From Rotaria sp. Silwood1 (Eukaryota > Rotifera > Eurotatoria > Philodinida > Philodinidae): a stretch of DNA of 64,000 bases. A program made the translations under genes and the position numbers. Under the pieces are notes generated by a model, which was given only the letters and a program-made list of their open reading frames with translations, was not told where the DNA came from and did no database searches. Below, piece by piece: positions 48,902 to 63,295 of the stretch; position 1 is the first letter of the stretch; each line of letters begins with the position of its first letter. The stretch lies in the NCBI GenBank assembly GCA_905250075.1, contig CAJNOP010000205.1, forward strand, positions 186,001 to 250,000, in the 5' to 3' direction.

Positions 48902-51562
48902 ACACACACACAAGGATTAAAATAGAAAGTTTTTTTTTAATTCTTTTAGTATTTTTTTTTTTCATTGATACAAACATAAGTTTTCTAGGAGAGCCGAGTG
49001 ATACTTTGCTTCGGAGTATAGATTATGAAATAAATAAGAAGAATTCATATTCAAAATAGATGAGAATATTTTTTTTTTTAATTTTCTTAACATAATTTTT
49101 TTTTTATAATGAGGTATATTAAATTACTAATTTGAAGGTTATGATTATCTACGTTTTAAGAGATTTTTTTTTCTTTTTCAAGTATTTTAATGAGTAAATT
49201 ATAATAAAAATGACTACAATCTCATAGTATGAAACAAATATCCCACGTAAGTATACATATCAAGCCTATTCATTGGTCTATTAATAAATGTGTATTAATT
49301 CATACAAATACATATACATAGTTTGGTTAATAGCATCATTTTTCCTTGCAGATGTCAGCATAATTTGTATCTATTTTTTGTTATATTTGTAAATTAAATC
49401 AGAACGGATTTCTGATAGACCACATTCTCTGTGTGATAGAAATAAGTTATTTTAAGGAATATACATTAGGTTTTTTGGGGGGAAACGATGGAATAGTAGG
49501 GATAAGAAAACTAGATGTTCGATGGAAATATATCGTTTTTTAATTATGAATACCAGTGGGCGACGGAAATGAAGATCAAGAAAAATAGATTTGAAGATAA
49601 AACAAGTAAATGCTTTTCTTTTTGTTAGTCACGCATATGAATAGAACGGAAACATTGCTGTGAGCTAAAAAAAAAAGTCATTATCACATGATCATGTTTA
49701 ATGACATGATTTTAATCATGAACTTGTCAATAGAAAAGATCATGAGATATTCTTGAAATAGAAAGCATCATTTATTATTCATCTTCATTTATTTTTATAC
49801 GAGTCCTTAACTAAATAACGATATCAAAAATTGTCTATTCACATTAGGTTTTTTTTTACATGATATTATTTGGTGTTAATTGGTATTTCGATGATTTTGT
49901 GTTTAGTATCTAGTATTTGAATTCGAGTTAATTTTTTGCAGTTTAATTCACATGTATATTTGATTTTTTCTTTACAAACATAACTGAAAATTGAATAACC
50001 TAGGGTTGTATAAGTAAAAACATTGTTTCGGAAAATATCAAATTGAATATTTCTTTCCATAAATATAGAAATTTTTTTTCAAACAATTTGCTTAATATTA
50101 TAAAGAAACGCCCATTCTAGAGTGCAATATATATAAATAGATTATAGATAAAGATCGATAAATTTTTAATCTTCATTTCTATGAGAATTTCCTCTTCAAT
50201 ACACTCGAAGAAACGCATACAATATTCTCAAATAAGCATAGTTATGTTGTTGTTGAACAAAAGCAACGATGATAAATATAAGCTATAAATGTGATCAATG
50301 AAGAGTGAATTATCGAATCAGACAATAGATAGTTTAAAGCTACTCTAGAAAGATAAGTAATATAAAAGTTATTTTCTTTTGTTTTTAAATACATTCAATC
50401 TTTCAAAATACGATCACTTAGTATTATCAAGATCAATTTAGAAAAATTTTGAAAAAATTAAAATTTTTATTAAGATCTTGAAATTCTTATTTTTAATATA
50501 GATAAATTATATTTAAAAAAAAAAAATTTTAATCTAGAACAAATAATTTGAAGTTAAATGTAAACAAATTGTTAATACTACATTGTCACTTATAAAGAAG
50601 ATTATCTTAAAATGACAAGTATTTAAGAAAATTATTTTTATTCATTTTATTGAAGAGATTTATGCTCATATTAGTTGACACGATTTTTTTTTGTTTCAAA
50701 TATATGTTTTTCTTTTTATTTGAGAGAATCAAAAAAAAATAAAAAGAAGTGTATCAAAAAGATTTATGTAGTTTTATAGAAAAAAAACAATAGATATATA
50801 TATATATATGTATATGTTGCTTCAAATTATTAAGAGTGGACTCTCAGAATATCATTAGATAAGTTAAGTTGACTGTTAATTATAATAACTTATGACTTTT
50901 ATAATAGATATTTTAGCAAAATTTTTCTGCTAGATAAATAAAATGATAATAAAAGAATCCATTTCTTTCAAATTTTAAATTTCTCACTCTTAAGAAGTAA
51001 ATATTCAAAAGAAAAACAAGAATTACACGACTGATAGAAACATAAATTACATATAATAAAGCATATATAGATATATATGTTTATTATTACTAGAGAGTAA
51101 AAAGAAAAAATTGATGAACACAGGAAAGAGAAAATCTCCTCTAGTTTTTGTTTTGCATTTGACACATTTGCATTGCGCATTGCATGTTATACTACCGCTA
51201 TTTTATTCTTATTCTTTTCATTGCTATTATTAAATAATGACAGACGTAATTTGATTTTACTGACATTGATTCATCAGATATAAAAAATTATGATGTGTTC
51301 GAATTGATTTTCTTTCCTTTTGTTTTTTTATTGATGTTCAAACGAGTTCGATTATGATGATGTGCATATGGAAAATATAACTTCACATATTATCTTTTTC
51401 AGAAATATATACTATTATCTAAAATTATATTTTCTCAATCATCGTTAATCGCTTCATGTAATTAGTAATACAATTGTATAGATTCAAATACAATGAATAA
51501 GTACATATTATATTTAAAAAATGAAAAATTTCTAGTTTTTTTTTTTTTTAATTTTTTCATAG

Positions 51563-53016
51563 TTCAACATCATTTGATTACTCATCATCTTCATCAGAAG
51601 AATGGGCAAGTTTACTATTAATCAATAGAATTGTTTATCGTGGTTATTTTCTATTTCTTATTATGGCTGGTACATGTGGTAATTTATTAACTGCTATAAC
51701 ACTTCTTCGAGCTAAATTACGTAAATATACAACATGTCAATTTATGGCTGTTTGTGCTTTATTAAATATAGGTGTTCTATTAACAAATACACTTAATATG
51801 ATGTTAACACAAGGATATGATATACATTTACGTAGTCAATTTGATTTTGCTTGGTGTAGAATAAATGCATTTGTTGCTCAATGGATACGTGGTATGGCAT
51901 CATGGATACTTGTTATAGTTGCATTTGATCGTTTTCAACAATCAAAAACTGTTCGACGTACAACAAGAAATAATAATAAACATACTGTTTTATATACAAT
52001 GATTATAACTGGTTTTATTCTTTTATTATTAAATTTACATTATCTTGTATTTACTGGAAATAAAGTTGTCTTAGCTGAAAATACAACATTTTTAGCATGT
52101 ATATTTGATAAACATAGTGAAAATAGTATTCAACGTTTTTTTGCATCAACAAATACATGGTATGAACTTGTAACATATATTATCGTGGTATGTTTTTCTA
52201 ATATATATTTTTGAATAATTTTATTACATATAGTTCAAGTACAAACAGAACACAAAATGCAGCATTTTATTCTCGGAAAAAAAAGTCAATAGGGATTTTT
52301 TGATAAATCTAATCTTATTATCGAGTTTATCTATGTAGCTTTTTTTTCTTTTGTTTTTACAAAACAAGAAACAATAACTGTTTATATAAACAGACTGATT
52401 ATAGATTCTCTAGAAAAATAATACAAATTCTTATTTGCTTATTATTATTTTTTTCTTTTTTTAGCCATCTATATTATCACTAGTTCTAAATATATTCATT
52501 ATACAAAATTCATTTTTAAATCCAATTAATAATGAACATCTCAAATCACGTTCAAAAAGTCGTACAAGACGTGTAACAACAATGTTACTCGCATCAAATG
52601 TTGGCTTTTTAGCACTTGTTGCACCAGCTCAAATCTTTTATGCTTTATCATTTGATCCTCAACGTGACATGCAATCCAATGATGAATATAAATCATTTAT
52701 AATACAAGGAAATATTTATCAATGTTTAATTAATACATATTATGCAGCATCATTTGTTTTCTGTTTTGCATCATCATCAATATTTCGACATGAAATTAAA
52801 AAACTTTTACATAAACATTATAAACCAAAACATTCACTTGGTAGTGGTACAAGTGAAATATATTCATCACATGAAAATCGACCATTTTTACATCAACAAC
52901 CACGAACTAGTGGTTATTATCGTTCAAATAGTAGTACAAATGATGAATATCTACTTGGAAGAAAAAGTGTAAAACGAGCTACAGAATCAACTATTGAAAC
53001 AGATGGATTTATGTAA
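51563..53016 (+). CDS. Class A GPCR, peptide-receptor-like, 5' exon missing
   Basis: Two exons, 51563-52187 and 52465-53016, encode at least 391 aa with seven hydrophobic helices. The first exon opens mid-codon after a TAG acceptor, so an upstream start exon is missing. TM1 carries GTCGNLL (Asn1.50). TM3 has the disulphide Cys (AWCRINAF) and AFDRF in place of DRY. ECL2 has the partner Cys (LACIFDK). TM5 has its Pro (IIVPSILS). TM6 lacks CWxP (VAPAQIF) and TM7 lacks NPxxY (SFVFCFASSSIF), so it is an atypical member, as are many lophotrochozoan orphan peptide receptors. The cytoplasmic tail is Ser-rich with basic patches. Ligand cannot be named. Confidence 0.85.
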
Positions 53017-56000
53017 CAGTAATCTTTGTTTTGTTTTGTTCATTTATGTCCGGTTCACGCAGTGTGCGGTGATGTTTTTTAATTTTCGATTATACCAGTG
53101 AAAATGAAAACATTTATTTATATATATATATATCGTTTGATGTTGTTATGATTGTATTAATCTATATGTATATATTAGAGTCCTATGAGTTGAATTTTAA
53201 TCCATTTTTGCAATTCTTAAATTAAAAAAAAAACTAGTTACTTTTGAATAGATCTATTATTTTATGTTAATTAATATATTCATTCTAAAAACATAATAAA
53301 AATTTATTGATGAAAAATTGAAATTATTAAAAATAAATAGAATATTTATCATCATTTTCTGTTCTTTTTTTTTCAAGAAGAGAAAATAGATATTGATGAC
53401 ATTAGAAACTATATCTCAAAGGACTCTAATATATATATATATCCGTCTTTATTTATTTTTAAATGTTTGTTATGATGACGAAAGAATAATACTTAAAATA
53501 GCATTTCAATCTTTTTTTTTTCTTGTAATTCTCATCTTGAATTTGCTTTAATATAAAGAAACAAAAAAAAAAAAAAAAAAGCGTATATTCATCAGTATTG
53601 TGAAACATTTTTTTAATGTCTTAGTATATATTCAAGAACACACATGGCATTGTCTTAGTCGCTTCATGTAACAGTTCTTATCTATTCAGTCAACTGTAAT
53701 GTAGCTAATATAAAAGCAAAAAAACAAATCCAACGTACTGACCCTATTTTTTTTCTCTTATATAACCACATTTGTTTTTTGACATTTATTATATGCAAAA
53801 AAAAAAAAAAATTCTATCATCAAGAGACACAAAAAAAAAGATTTTATTAATTAACATACTTCAAAAAGACAACAATGAAAGAAAAAGACAAATATTAACG
53901 ATGAAGTTCATCAATGATGAATTCATTCGTATCAAATAATATTCACTCCATGACCCTTTTTGTTTTTTTTTTTTTTCTCTTTTGTCTTGTATCTGATCTG
54001 AGAATTTTATTACTCAAGGGGCTTTTCTGATAGATAATTATAGAATACATTAATTTAACATTATGTTCTATTTAAAAATCCTTTTTATATTAATTGAAAA
54101 CATTTTTTTTAAAAAAAACACAACAACAGCAAGCATACATTTTCTTTTTTTCAATTACATAATTATATTCATAATGAAGTGTTTAGAAAAAGAAAAAAAA
54201 AAAAAACGTTTTTTTCTTTTTTTTCTATTTCGAATAGAAATAAGATCTAATCATGTATATATTAACAAGTCTATTTATTATAACTAAATCTGAATAATAA
54301 TAAAAAAAAGACAAAAACAATTTTAAATTCACATACATAATTGCTATATGAGAAAAATTTTAAAAATAAATTCATTAATAAAATAACATTTCTTTTAATA
54401 AATAATTCAATTATTCATTATTTTTAGATAAATATATATAGATATAGATATACTTTTTAATCTAAAGAAAAACAATACGATATAATTAGATAGATCATTA
54501 ATAAGCTAAAAAGACGAGAAGAACTTTTTTTACGTTATTACACTTTAATTTCGTTATATAATTAAAAGAAGAAACAAAAAAATTATTAAAATTTACGTAC
54601 ATTTTCTATTGAAAGAGATCTAATCTATTATATAGAATAACAAAAAAGAATTAGTTTAATCCAAAAACTAAGCTATGAAATGTACGAAAGAAAGTGAAAA
54701 GAACAATGAGTATTTAAATTAAAAATGATTCTCATATTATATTTATTTGTTTAGATTCTGTTTTTTTTAATTTTTTTATTCATAGTAGATGTAATGAGTT
54801 CTACTAAAATTTAATAAATTAAGGTTTCAATCATCTATGTCAAAAATTTATTTTCGTCCTAGACTTACAAAGTTTGACAAAAAAAATTGTATCATTTTTT
54901 TTTAAGAAAAAATTAGAATTAATTCTGTGAAAATAGAACATCGATTTTTCTCAAGAATTTAATTGAAAAATAAAAATCCGACTCTGTTGAGTTATGAAGT
55001 GCAATTTTCTCTTCAGGTTCTTAACATTTAAAACTGCTGAGAAATACAGAACGCACAAGAAAATATTTAAATAAAAATCGTTTTAAAGAAACCAACAAAC
55101 AAAATATGTCATTGAAAATCATTGTGTATATTTAGTAAAACATATTGATCATAGTCTATTATATGTTATCAATTATAGCAGATCAAATAAAGACTTGCGC
55201 ATATTTTTGACAGTATCTAACACTTTGAATTTAGTATAAAAAAAAAAGGAACATATGAACTGTCGTTATTTATGTCATAGATCTACATTCATATCAATAT
55301 TACTAGTAACCTACATAGACAAAAGATATGAAGAAGAAATTAATCATTATAAAAGTAAAATAAATGAGCCAAAGAAAGAAAAGAGTACGCCTACTTATGT
55401 CAAAAGGCGTCTCGTTTGATATAACACTGTCAAAATAATTATATAATTAAATGAACATTGCTATGAAAAGAAAATATAGAACATGTCTCCACGTTCTTTA
55501 AGGTTTGCAGCACTTCCTAATTACTTCACATATATTTGATAGATTCGTTACTCATCGGAAACCTTAGAAAAAAAAAAATCCAAAAGGCAATAATAATTAA
55601 CACTTTTATTAGGAAAAAAAAAAAGAATTTTCCTTTAGAAATTATACGATGAGATCCGATACAAATTGTGCAAAAAAGACTTGACATTTTCGTAGGACTC
55701 TATATAAATTGATATCTATCAATTCGAATGATTATGATGTAATATCTTGCATGAATATGACTTTTTTTTTATAACCGGACTTGACCATTTTTATACTCTG
55801 ATCCAAATAAATGTATGCAATATCGAAAACAGCAATAAAACAAAAAAATTTTTACCAAAAAAAAAACAAGTGAATCAGGATTCATTTAGTATCTTTCTGC
55901 TTCTATAGTTCGACAAATTTCTCTAAGTATCTATTTACTTATTGCTGATGGCACTGGAATGATGCATAGTGTTGGTTTCAAATGTCATGACTGTGGATAC

Positions 56001-56951
56001 ACATACATGAATGCTTTTCTATTATAATAATGTATGCTCATTCATTAAAAATGAATTCTTCTAGTAGAATAATATTGCTTCCAACTTCATGATATATTCT
56101 CAAATAGAATACATTACTCAATCTTAATCGAATTACTTTTTAGTCTTATGCTTTTATATAATGTAACAGTTAAAATAAAAATAAAAAATATTTTTGAAAT
56201 ATTGTAATCTCGACTGTTATTCAGTAGTTGAAAGATGTAGAGTAATAAATTCGATAAAAAGTTGTTCTAGAGAAGCTCTTTTATCTTGAACTATTCGTTT
56301 TACGTTCATCTTCAATATAATAATCAATTTTATTTACATAAATAAAAAGATGTAGTTTTGTAGAAAACTCATTCAGTTAATGATCCATGTGATTCAAACC
56401 GAAGAAAATCGTCGGTATACCGACAATCAAGCAGCAGTAGGTTAAAACTTGATTGATCGATTATTTTCTAACGGCTATTCTATTACGGTATACCAACAAC
56501 CTACTGTCGATTCTCAAGAGTATCATAGAACATAGGCTGTACGCCAAACAAACTACACAGATACTATTTTGAATTCATTTTTATAAGAAAACTATTCCAA
56601 TTGATAAATAGATTTGAGTTTGGGACTCTGTGGATGAAATTCCAACCCTACAGAACGGTATACCACTTACATATTGAATGGTGGTATTTAGATCTGAAAT
56701 TTTCAGCTCAAAATACGATCATTTAATATGTTAATGAATTCCATCCTATAGGTTAAGATTCTAATAAAATGACTATAACTCTGGAGAGAAGATCTAAAAA
56801 ACGGTTATCATTTTGGAATTTTTACTGAGATCTATCTTATGTATAGAGTTTGTACTCGAAAACAATTATTCTCATTAACAGAGTAATAATAAGTGAGAAT
56901 GAATGAAATGAATAAATAGATTATTCGATGATATATTTTTATTTTTTATTT
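53017..56951. other. Intergenic between convergent GPCR and nAChR genes
   Basis: AT-rich 3' flanks of two convergent genes. It contains long A or T homopolymers and a 14-bp perfect palindrome GTCGGTATACCGAC at about 56411. No gene recognised. Confidence 0.45.
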
Positions 56952-59900
56952 TTATTTTAATCTTAAACGTGGTGCTTGAAGTAAAATAAAACCAAATACA
57001 AGAATTGTACAAATTAAAAATATATAAACAAGTAAACGATCAACAACTTGTCCTAATATTTGCCATTCTTGTACAATTCTTATTTTATGTTCTTGTTCTT
57101 CACATCGATGTTCATTTTTTTCAATAAGACGATGTATATAATGAATTGATGATTTAACATTATTATTATTAGTAGTAGTAGTAGTAGATTTTTGTATTTG
57201 TTGTTTAGATGTATAAGGACGAAGAATAAGTGATACTGATGATTTATGAATATTATCAGATGATGTTACTGTTATTTTATCATGTTCAAAAGATTCATCA
57301 TCAAATGTTATTGGACCATTATGTAATGAATTTGTTTTTTTTGTTGTATTTGTATAATTATATTTATATCGATTTTTTCTTGATGATATTGGCTTAAATA
57401 AAAATAATGAAATACTGAAATTTCATTTTAATCTCATTCTTTTTTTTTTGTTACCGTAGAATTACGAATACTATTTTGTCGTTGTTGCCAATGTGCAGAT
57501 AAATCAATATTCATAAAAAGAAGTTTAGGAATAATAAAAAAAAATAATTGAGCTATCCACTTTGGTACAGGATAAATATTTCTTTTACCATGATGATATA
57601 AATTAAGTGAAGCAACAGACATAGCTGTTGCTATACTTACAATAATAATTGCCGAAAGATAATAGACACCTGAAAGAATAATTGTTTGAACTATCTGATT
57701 TTAGGTCAAAATTTTATATGATCTTTTTTTTCTACTATGAAAAGAGTATTGTACAAAAATATGCTTGAATATAAAGGATGTCATGTATTTCGTGTAAATC
57801 ACTTCATTAACAATTGGGAGGAAATGACTTTTTTCATATAGGTTATTTGTCTTAATCAATCAGTAACTGTTACTATTTATAGATGTACGCATTATGCACT
57901 ATTGCTAGATCTTACTCGAAAGTTCGAACCTTTGTATGAACTGTAGAGAGCTGCGGGTCCTTCCAGACCCGGTCTGCATTAAGTTATGAATGGAAATATA
58001 TAACAATAACAATTGAAGTCAACAAAATTGAAAAAGAAACAGTCAGAAATAATTTTACACTCATTTTACCTTTAAAGTCGTCAATAAAGAGCTAAAATTG
58101 TGTTCCTTTTTCTGTTCATATACACATAGGGTGCCGAATATTGATGAAAAAAGGATCGGGTCTAGTCCCAACCGGGTCCGGGTCTGGTCCAGGTCTGAAA
58201 ATTTAGTTTTTCTGGGGCCCGGGTCCAAAAAAACATGGGCCCGCAACTCTCTAATGAACTGGTAGATATTATTAAGAACGGTACCAATCTGTTCATAACG
58301 AGACATGATATCAGCATAGCTGTAAATCAAGTTTAATTATTTTTTTGAAATACCTATTCCACGTTCTACGAAAAAGTTGACGCTTATAGAGTGTTACAAA
58401 AAAAAGTCGATTTTATACTGATCTTTCACATCTAGTTTGTGTGAAACTATTGATAAAATGTTTACAAATTAGAACAAGCTGGAAAAAACTGACCTGTTTT
58501 CATACAGTACAGTGAGGGCTCAAAAAAGCATGTACATTTTTGTTTTTACGCATAAACAAATAATAAGGATATTCTGAAAATTTTCTCTCATATCGGACTT
58601 TGTAGAGCTTTTTTCGCTGATTATTTTGGTAAAAAAGTTTTTTGGTTTTCATTTAGTAATGACGATGTTATAGTCAAAATACTAAACACTGTAATATAAA
58701 GTAGGGAAAAAAAGCTTAGCACACTTTCAGTATTTGGCTAATTTTTACGTTATTTCACAACATCTGAAAGATGTTCTATATATTATTCGACGCAGAATTT
58801 AATGAGCTACATTTTGGTAACAAGTACTTAATTACTTAATTAATAATTAATAATAATTAGCAATTAATTAATAAACTTTTGACTTTTTTTTAAATTCCAA
58901 CTCTTTCATATGAAAGAGCATAAAAAACTGAACAAAACTCTATAATTACTATTCTTAATGAAAATCAAAAACTTTTTTTACTAAAATGATCAGCGAAAAA
59001 AGCTCTACAAAATCCGATATGAGAGAAAATTTTCAAAGTATCCTTATTGTTCGTTTATGCGTAAAAACAAAAATGTACATCCTTTAATATACTTATTACT
59101 ACTAAGTGATAACAACGAACTATAATTATGTTGTGTCAATTTTATTAGAAAAAAACTCAGAGAAATTTTTTTTAAATCTTTTTTTTTGTCTATTAACATA
59201 CCAATTAATGGTAATGCATCTGAATTTGGTGGCATACTTTCTGCAACAAGCATAAGAAAAACTGTCATTGAAAGAAGTGTTGTTACACCAATTGAAACTT
59301 TTTCTCCTAATTGAAAAACAAGAAATAAAACATATTTTATATTAAATTTAAATAAAAAACATTATTAAACAAACCACTATCAGATGGAACACAAAAACCA
59401 AGAAAAGCAACAATTGTTATAAGAAAACATGGAAGCATCATATTAAATACATAAAATAATGGACGACGACACATTTGTATTGTATAAGTTAGATCAGGAA
59501 ATGTTTCTTCACCTATAATTTATTTTAAATATTGTTTTTTGTTTGTTTGTTTAAAATTTATCTTTTTAACTTACAACATGAATATTTAACAACATTTTTT
59601 TTGATATGTACTCGAATAATTTCCCATTCTAAAATAAAATGTAAAATAAACTACGAAAGAAAAAATAAGAATTTTATTTTTGAAACCTGAATTTGCCATA
59701 AAATTACTTAAATCACCAATATTTGATTTTTGTGTTAAATCAATTCGAGCACTATCATAAGTCCATGATGCAAATTTTAATGTACAATTTTGTTCATCTA
59801 TTTAAAAAATAACAAAAAAAAAAAAATAAATAATAATAAATATAATTAAATATTTTACTGAAAATCTATTTTATTTTATTTTACCAAATGGAAAATAACG

Positions 59901-61647
59901 AACATCAATTGAACATGAACTTTGAAAAATACCTGTTGATAACCATGTAATTATACCGTCAGAAGAAACCATAACATTTGTTGATATTTGACTTAATGAA
60001 GCAAGTTTATCAGCATTCTAAAATGTAGCAAAAAATGTTTATTCAGTTTTGATCCAATTGAAAACAATCTAGATGAATGAGAGACTATAAGTCAGATCAA
60101 AAAAGCTTTCTTTTGAAAGATTCAACTCAAAAGAAAAAACATATTTAAGCGTAAGTATTCATGTTAAAGTGAACAGTGTTTTATCCAGAGAAGTGCCCGG
60201 CGCCCCCTCGAAAATCGAGTTCGCCCCCCCCCCCCCCCCCCCCCCCGAAACTCGCGATGAACTATATGGCTTGTCCTCCCGGAATTTCAAATCATCCCTC
60301 CAGAGAAAAAAACCTGGATAAAACACTGAAAGTGAAGAGCGTTTTTTATTTATTTATATCCATTAGCAGGTTAAACAGTACATGGTTTTAAAAAAAACTG
60401 TGGATTTAAGGCAAGTTTGAGAGTGTAGATGTCATATTTCGTCTTGAAATGACCGAAGTATTGTACTCTTTTCGAATATCAATTCAAAAACTCGGTAGAT
60501 AATATTGTGCAAGAGACGTACTAGAATCATTGAAATAACTAAAAATCAGTGTTTGAACGCAATGATTGACTCGATATGTTTGAATAATATTTTTTTTGGT
60601 CTCCCTTACAGTGTGTTTTGGTTAAGATACAAATTATGGAGATTAGGATCAAATTTTATATTCTTTTTGAACAACTTCAAAAAACCGGCTGAATAATTTT
60701 CAACAAAAAACAAAAGTCAATTTTTTAAAAATGACAATAATAGTAAACCAAAACGTTCTTTCACTATTCATTTATAAAAATAGATACAAAATTTTGCCTC
60801 TTATATATTATTTTTCATTTGTATAGAATGTTTTACAGTGAATACACAAATTAGTTTTTCTTAATGACTAACATTTTCGTGAATGTCTATATGATAGAAA
60901 CAGGTTCAATTGACCGTTGTGGACACTTTAGAAACGGTTGATTACTGACCGAAACAGATACTATTGATATACAATCAAAGATCTTATATCAAAAACATTT
61001 CCTTAAAATATGTCAACTATTTTTCTTATTGCATTTTGTAAAAGATAATGTAAAAGAATAGTAAAATATGTTTTAAGATTTATTATTTTTAAAATATTTT
61101 TCTATACATTCTAATAATCATTTTCATACAAAATGAAAAATAAAACAATTAGTATAATGTTTTTATTTTTTCTTCACTTACATTGTATAAAACAATATCA
61201 GGTAACCAAACTTTATCATATTTAATATGAAGTAAACTAACATTATCCCAATCTAATGGATTCCATCTTAATTTTGGATCACGCCAAATCTATTAGAAAT
61301 GATAATAATAATAAACAAATTAAGATTTTTATTTAAAAAAGAAAAATGCCTATTATAGTTTATATACCATAGTTATCCATTGATTTGTTGTTATGATTTG
61401 ATTTTTTTCATCTACATCAATTAATTGAGCAAGTGATAAATCAAATGAAACATTTGTTACATCTCGATGATTTAAAGCCGGTCGAATAGATTTATCATAA
61501 ACATCTGCATTTAATAATGTACGAGTTAAATTCATTTCAATATCACATATAATTCCTATTCATTTTCATTCAATTACAAAATTCAATACAAAAATAAAAG
61601 ATTCTACCTGTAACAAACAAATAAATTAATAAAATTTTTACGAACAT
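56952..61647 (-). CDS. Nicotinic acetylcholine receptor, alpha-type subunit
   Basis: Ten exons, 510 aa: 61608-61647, 61368-61555, 61182-61289, 59885-60017, 59687-59797, 59575-59628, 59375-59512, 59202-59306, 57455-57669 and 56952-57392; all junction phases agree. Residues 1-17 are a signal peptide ([17 protein letters not shown]). The ligand domain has WNPLDWDNV, the Cys loop C147-x13-C161 ([15 protein letters not shown]) and the vicinal pair YSCC (C211-C212) that defines alpha subunits. TM1 starts at [17 protein letters not shown]2 is [17 protein letters not shown], whose Glu at the inner mouth fits cation selectivity. TM3 follows GVYYLS, then a PKWIAQLFF loop, and TM4 ends the protein ([12 protein letters not shown]). 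It acts as a pentameric acetylcholine-gated cation channel at the membrane. Introns of 1,164 and 1,532 bp hold MITEs. Confidence 0.94.
57944..58253. mobile_element. hAT MITE in nAChR intron, perfect 8-bp duplication
   Basis: Inverted ends TAGAGAGCTGCGGGTCC and GGGCCCGCAACTCTCTA bracket 310 bp. ATGAACTG is present intact on both sides (57936-57943 and 58254-58261). The middle has CCGGGTCCGGGTCTGG-type repeats. Confidence 0.92.
58524..59085. mobile_element. Fold-back element with ~125-bp inverted arms in nAChR intron
   Basis: The left arm, about 58529-58655, and right arm, about 58960-59082, are inverted copies. They share TGTACATTTTTGTTTTTACG, CATATCGGA and GTAGAGCTTTTTTCGCTGAT. The ~300-bp centre is AT-rich with TTAATTAATAATTA runs. 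Arms agree closely; target duplication is unclear. It has no coding capacity. Confidence 0.75.
60174..60328. mobile_element. hAT MITE with poly-C core, perfect 8-bp duplication
   Basis: Ends CAGTGTTTTATCCAG and CTGGATAAAACACTG; AAAGTGAA stands on both sides (60166-60173 and 60329-60336). A run of about 22 C lies in the middle. Same family as 35820-35903. Confidence 0.92.
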
Positions 61648-62414
61648 ATCAAATAAGATTTTTATATATGTATATAGTATGAAATGGCATCAACATCGAA
61701 TCAGATATATTGTATTAATTGAGTTATTCCTTATTGTATCTTTTGTTATTCCAATCTGTGATAGAATAAATGAATAATCTTACTGATAATAATAGAACAC
61801 AATAAAACATATAGCATTAGCATTCCAACTCGTTTTATTTGTAACCATTGTTAGTATGTTTATGTTTGTTTTCATAAGATGAATAAGAATCTTAGCTGCT
61901 AAGAAATATAATTATCTTTGATTGATTATATAAGAACGACAAAAATAAACGATTTTATCTTTATCATTGATTGCGGATCATGACAAGTGAGAAAAAAGAA
62001 AAAGAAACAATTCATCCAATATATTGACTTAATATTTAGAGCTTTTGATAAACTAGTAAGAACATCGGATATTCAAAGATTAATGAGTATTACATACTAT
62101 TCAAGGAAATGTGAATCGTGATAGATTGAAATGCTCTAACTTCCGTCATTTTTTTTTGCACTTGATTCTTGATTAAATAGAATCAATAAAATATAGCAAT
62201 CACTTTCATACTCTATGAGATAGTTATTAAATCTATAATGTTAAAACGTTAGCAGAGGTCGCTGTAAAACGATATTGTTTTCTGATATTGTAACAAATTG
62301 TCATGACAATGTGAAGTGTTAATGGCGGTATTTATTCTTATTATTTTTTTTTTTTGCTACAAGTTTTTATTACTTGTATTTGAAATATATCGAGTGTGAG
62401 TTAATTAATTCAAT
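61648..62414. promoter_or_regulatory. Shared intergenic region of divergent nAChR and RIBC genes
   Basis: A 767-bp AT-rich stretch between two divergent start codons, so both promoters should lie here. No TATA box or known motif could be assigned with confidence. Confidence 0.4.
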
Positions 62415-63295
62415 ATGTATAAACTCGATATTCCACTCGATTTGAAAGAAATAGCAGCTATAGAACGACGTCGTCGAGCAGAAAAAGAACGACAAGGAAG
62501 AATATTCAACGCTAAATATAGACAAATAGGCGTTCGTATTAATAAATTTTTTTAATTTTAATTTATTTTTATTTTATTTTCAAAATATAGATTGATAAAG
62601 AAGCATTAAATCAACAAATTGAAGATCGAAATTGGTTAGAAGAACTTGAACAAAAACGTGCAGATGCATTTGGTAAAAATAGATTTACATAATTTTGTTT
62701 TGTTTTAAATAAAAAAAAGTGTACAAAAAAAATCTTTTCTTTTTTTTTCATTTATTTAGCTAAAGATGCAATTCGAAATGATAAAATAGCACAATTACTT
62801 GAATGTCGTCAAGAATATGATGAAAGAGAAAATAATCGAGCATTAAATGAATTTCGTGCATTACATCAACAACCATTTGCACAAAGTATCAAATATAATA
62901 AAAATTTCTTTTTATTTTTTTTGTAAATTAATATTAAATTTCTTTTAAACTAAATAGGAGAATGGGATTTAAATGATCCAGATTATTTAAAAAAAGATAT
63001 GCCAGCACGTGTATCTGATGATGATCCACGTTGTGGTATAGCTAGTTTACAAAAATTTCAAGGTGAAGATCTTAATTCACATGCACGAAAAAAATATCAA
63101 CAAGAACAATTACGTGAATGGTCACGTTTACAACAAGAAGATCATCAACGTACACAACAACAACAACAAGCAGCCGATAGATTATTTAATGCTAAACAAA
63201 ATGAATTAGATCAACGTTCTGTAGAATTACAACGAGCTGAAGAAGAATGTCGAAAAGCTATTAATGAATCGATTAAAAATTATAATGATGCTTTA
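62415..63295 (+). CDS. RIB43A-like coiled-coil protein (RIBC family), first four exons
   Basis: Exons 62415-62531, 62591-62672, 62760-62885 and 62958-63295, then a GTAAGT donor leading out of the window. The start MYKLDIPLDLKEIAAIERRR is typical of RIBC1/RIBC2. Later blocks are RIFNAKYRQIG, IRNDKIAQLLECRQEYD, EWDLNDPDYLKKD, the invariant PARVSDDDPRCGIASLQKF and GEDLNSHARKKYQQEQ. The protein is helical, rich in Glu, Gln and Arg, and binds inside ciliary doublet microtubules, which fits the cilia-driven rotifer body plan. Reading past 63295 gives a spurious stop at 63379; the donor is the better choice. Intron 1 uses an unusual GTTCGT donor. The following intron holds two MITEs. Confidence 0.9.

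Larger units (their letters stand above)
39993..51562. other. Long AT-rich gene-poor region
   Basis: About 11.6 kb without a supportable coding exon. It holds the FOXK 3' UTR, one hAT MITE (40866-41034) and many A/T homopolymers. A GC-richer patch lies at about 45958-46017 (GCTCGTTGGGGCCAGCTGGG core). The missing 5' exon(s) of the GPCR probably lie here, so much of it may be intron. Hydrophobic ORFs such as 47499-47837 look like translated AT-rich DNA. Confidence 0.45.
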
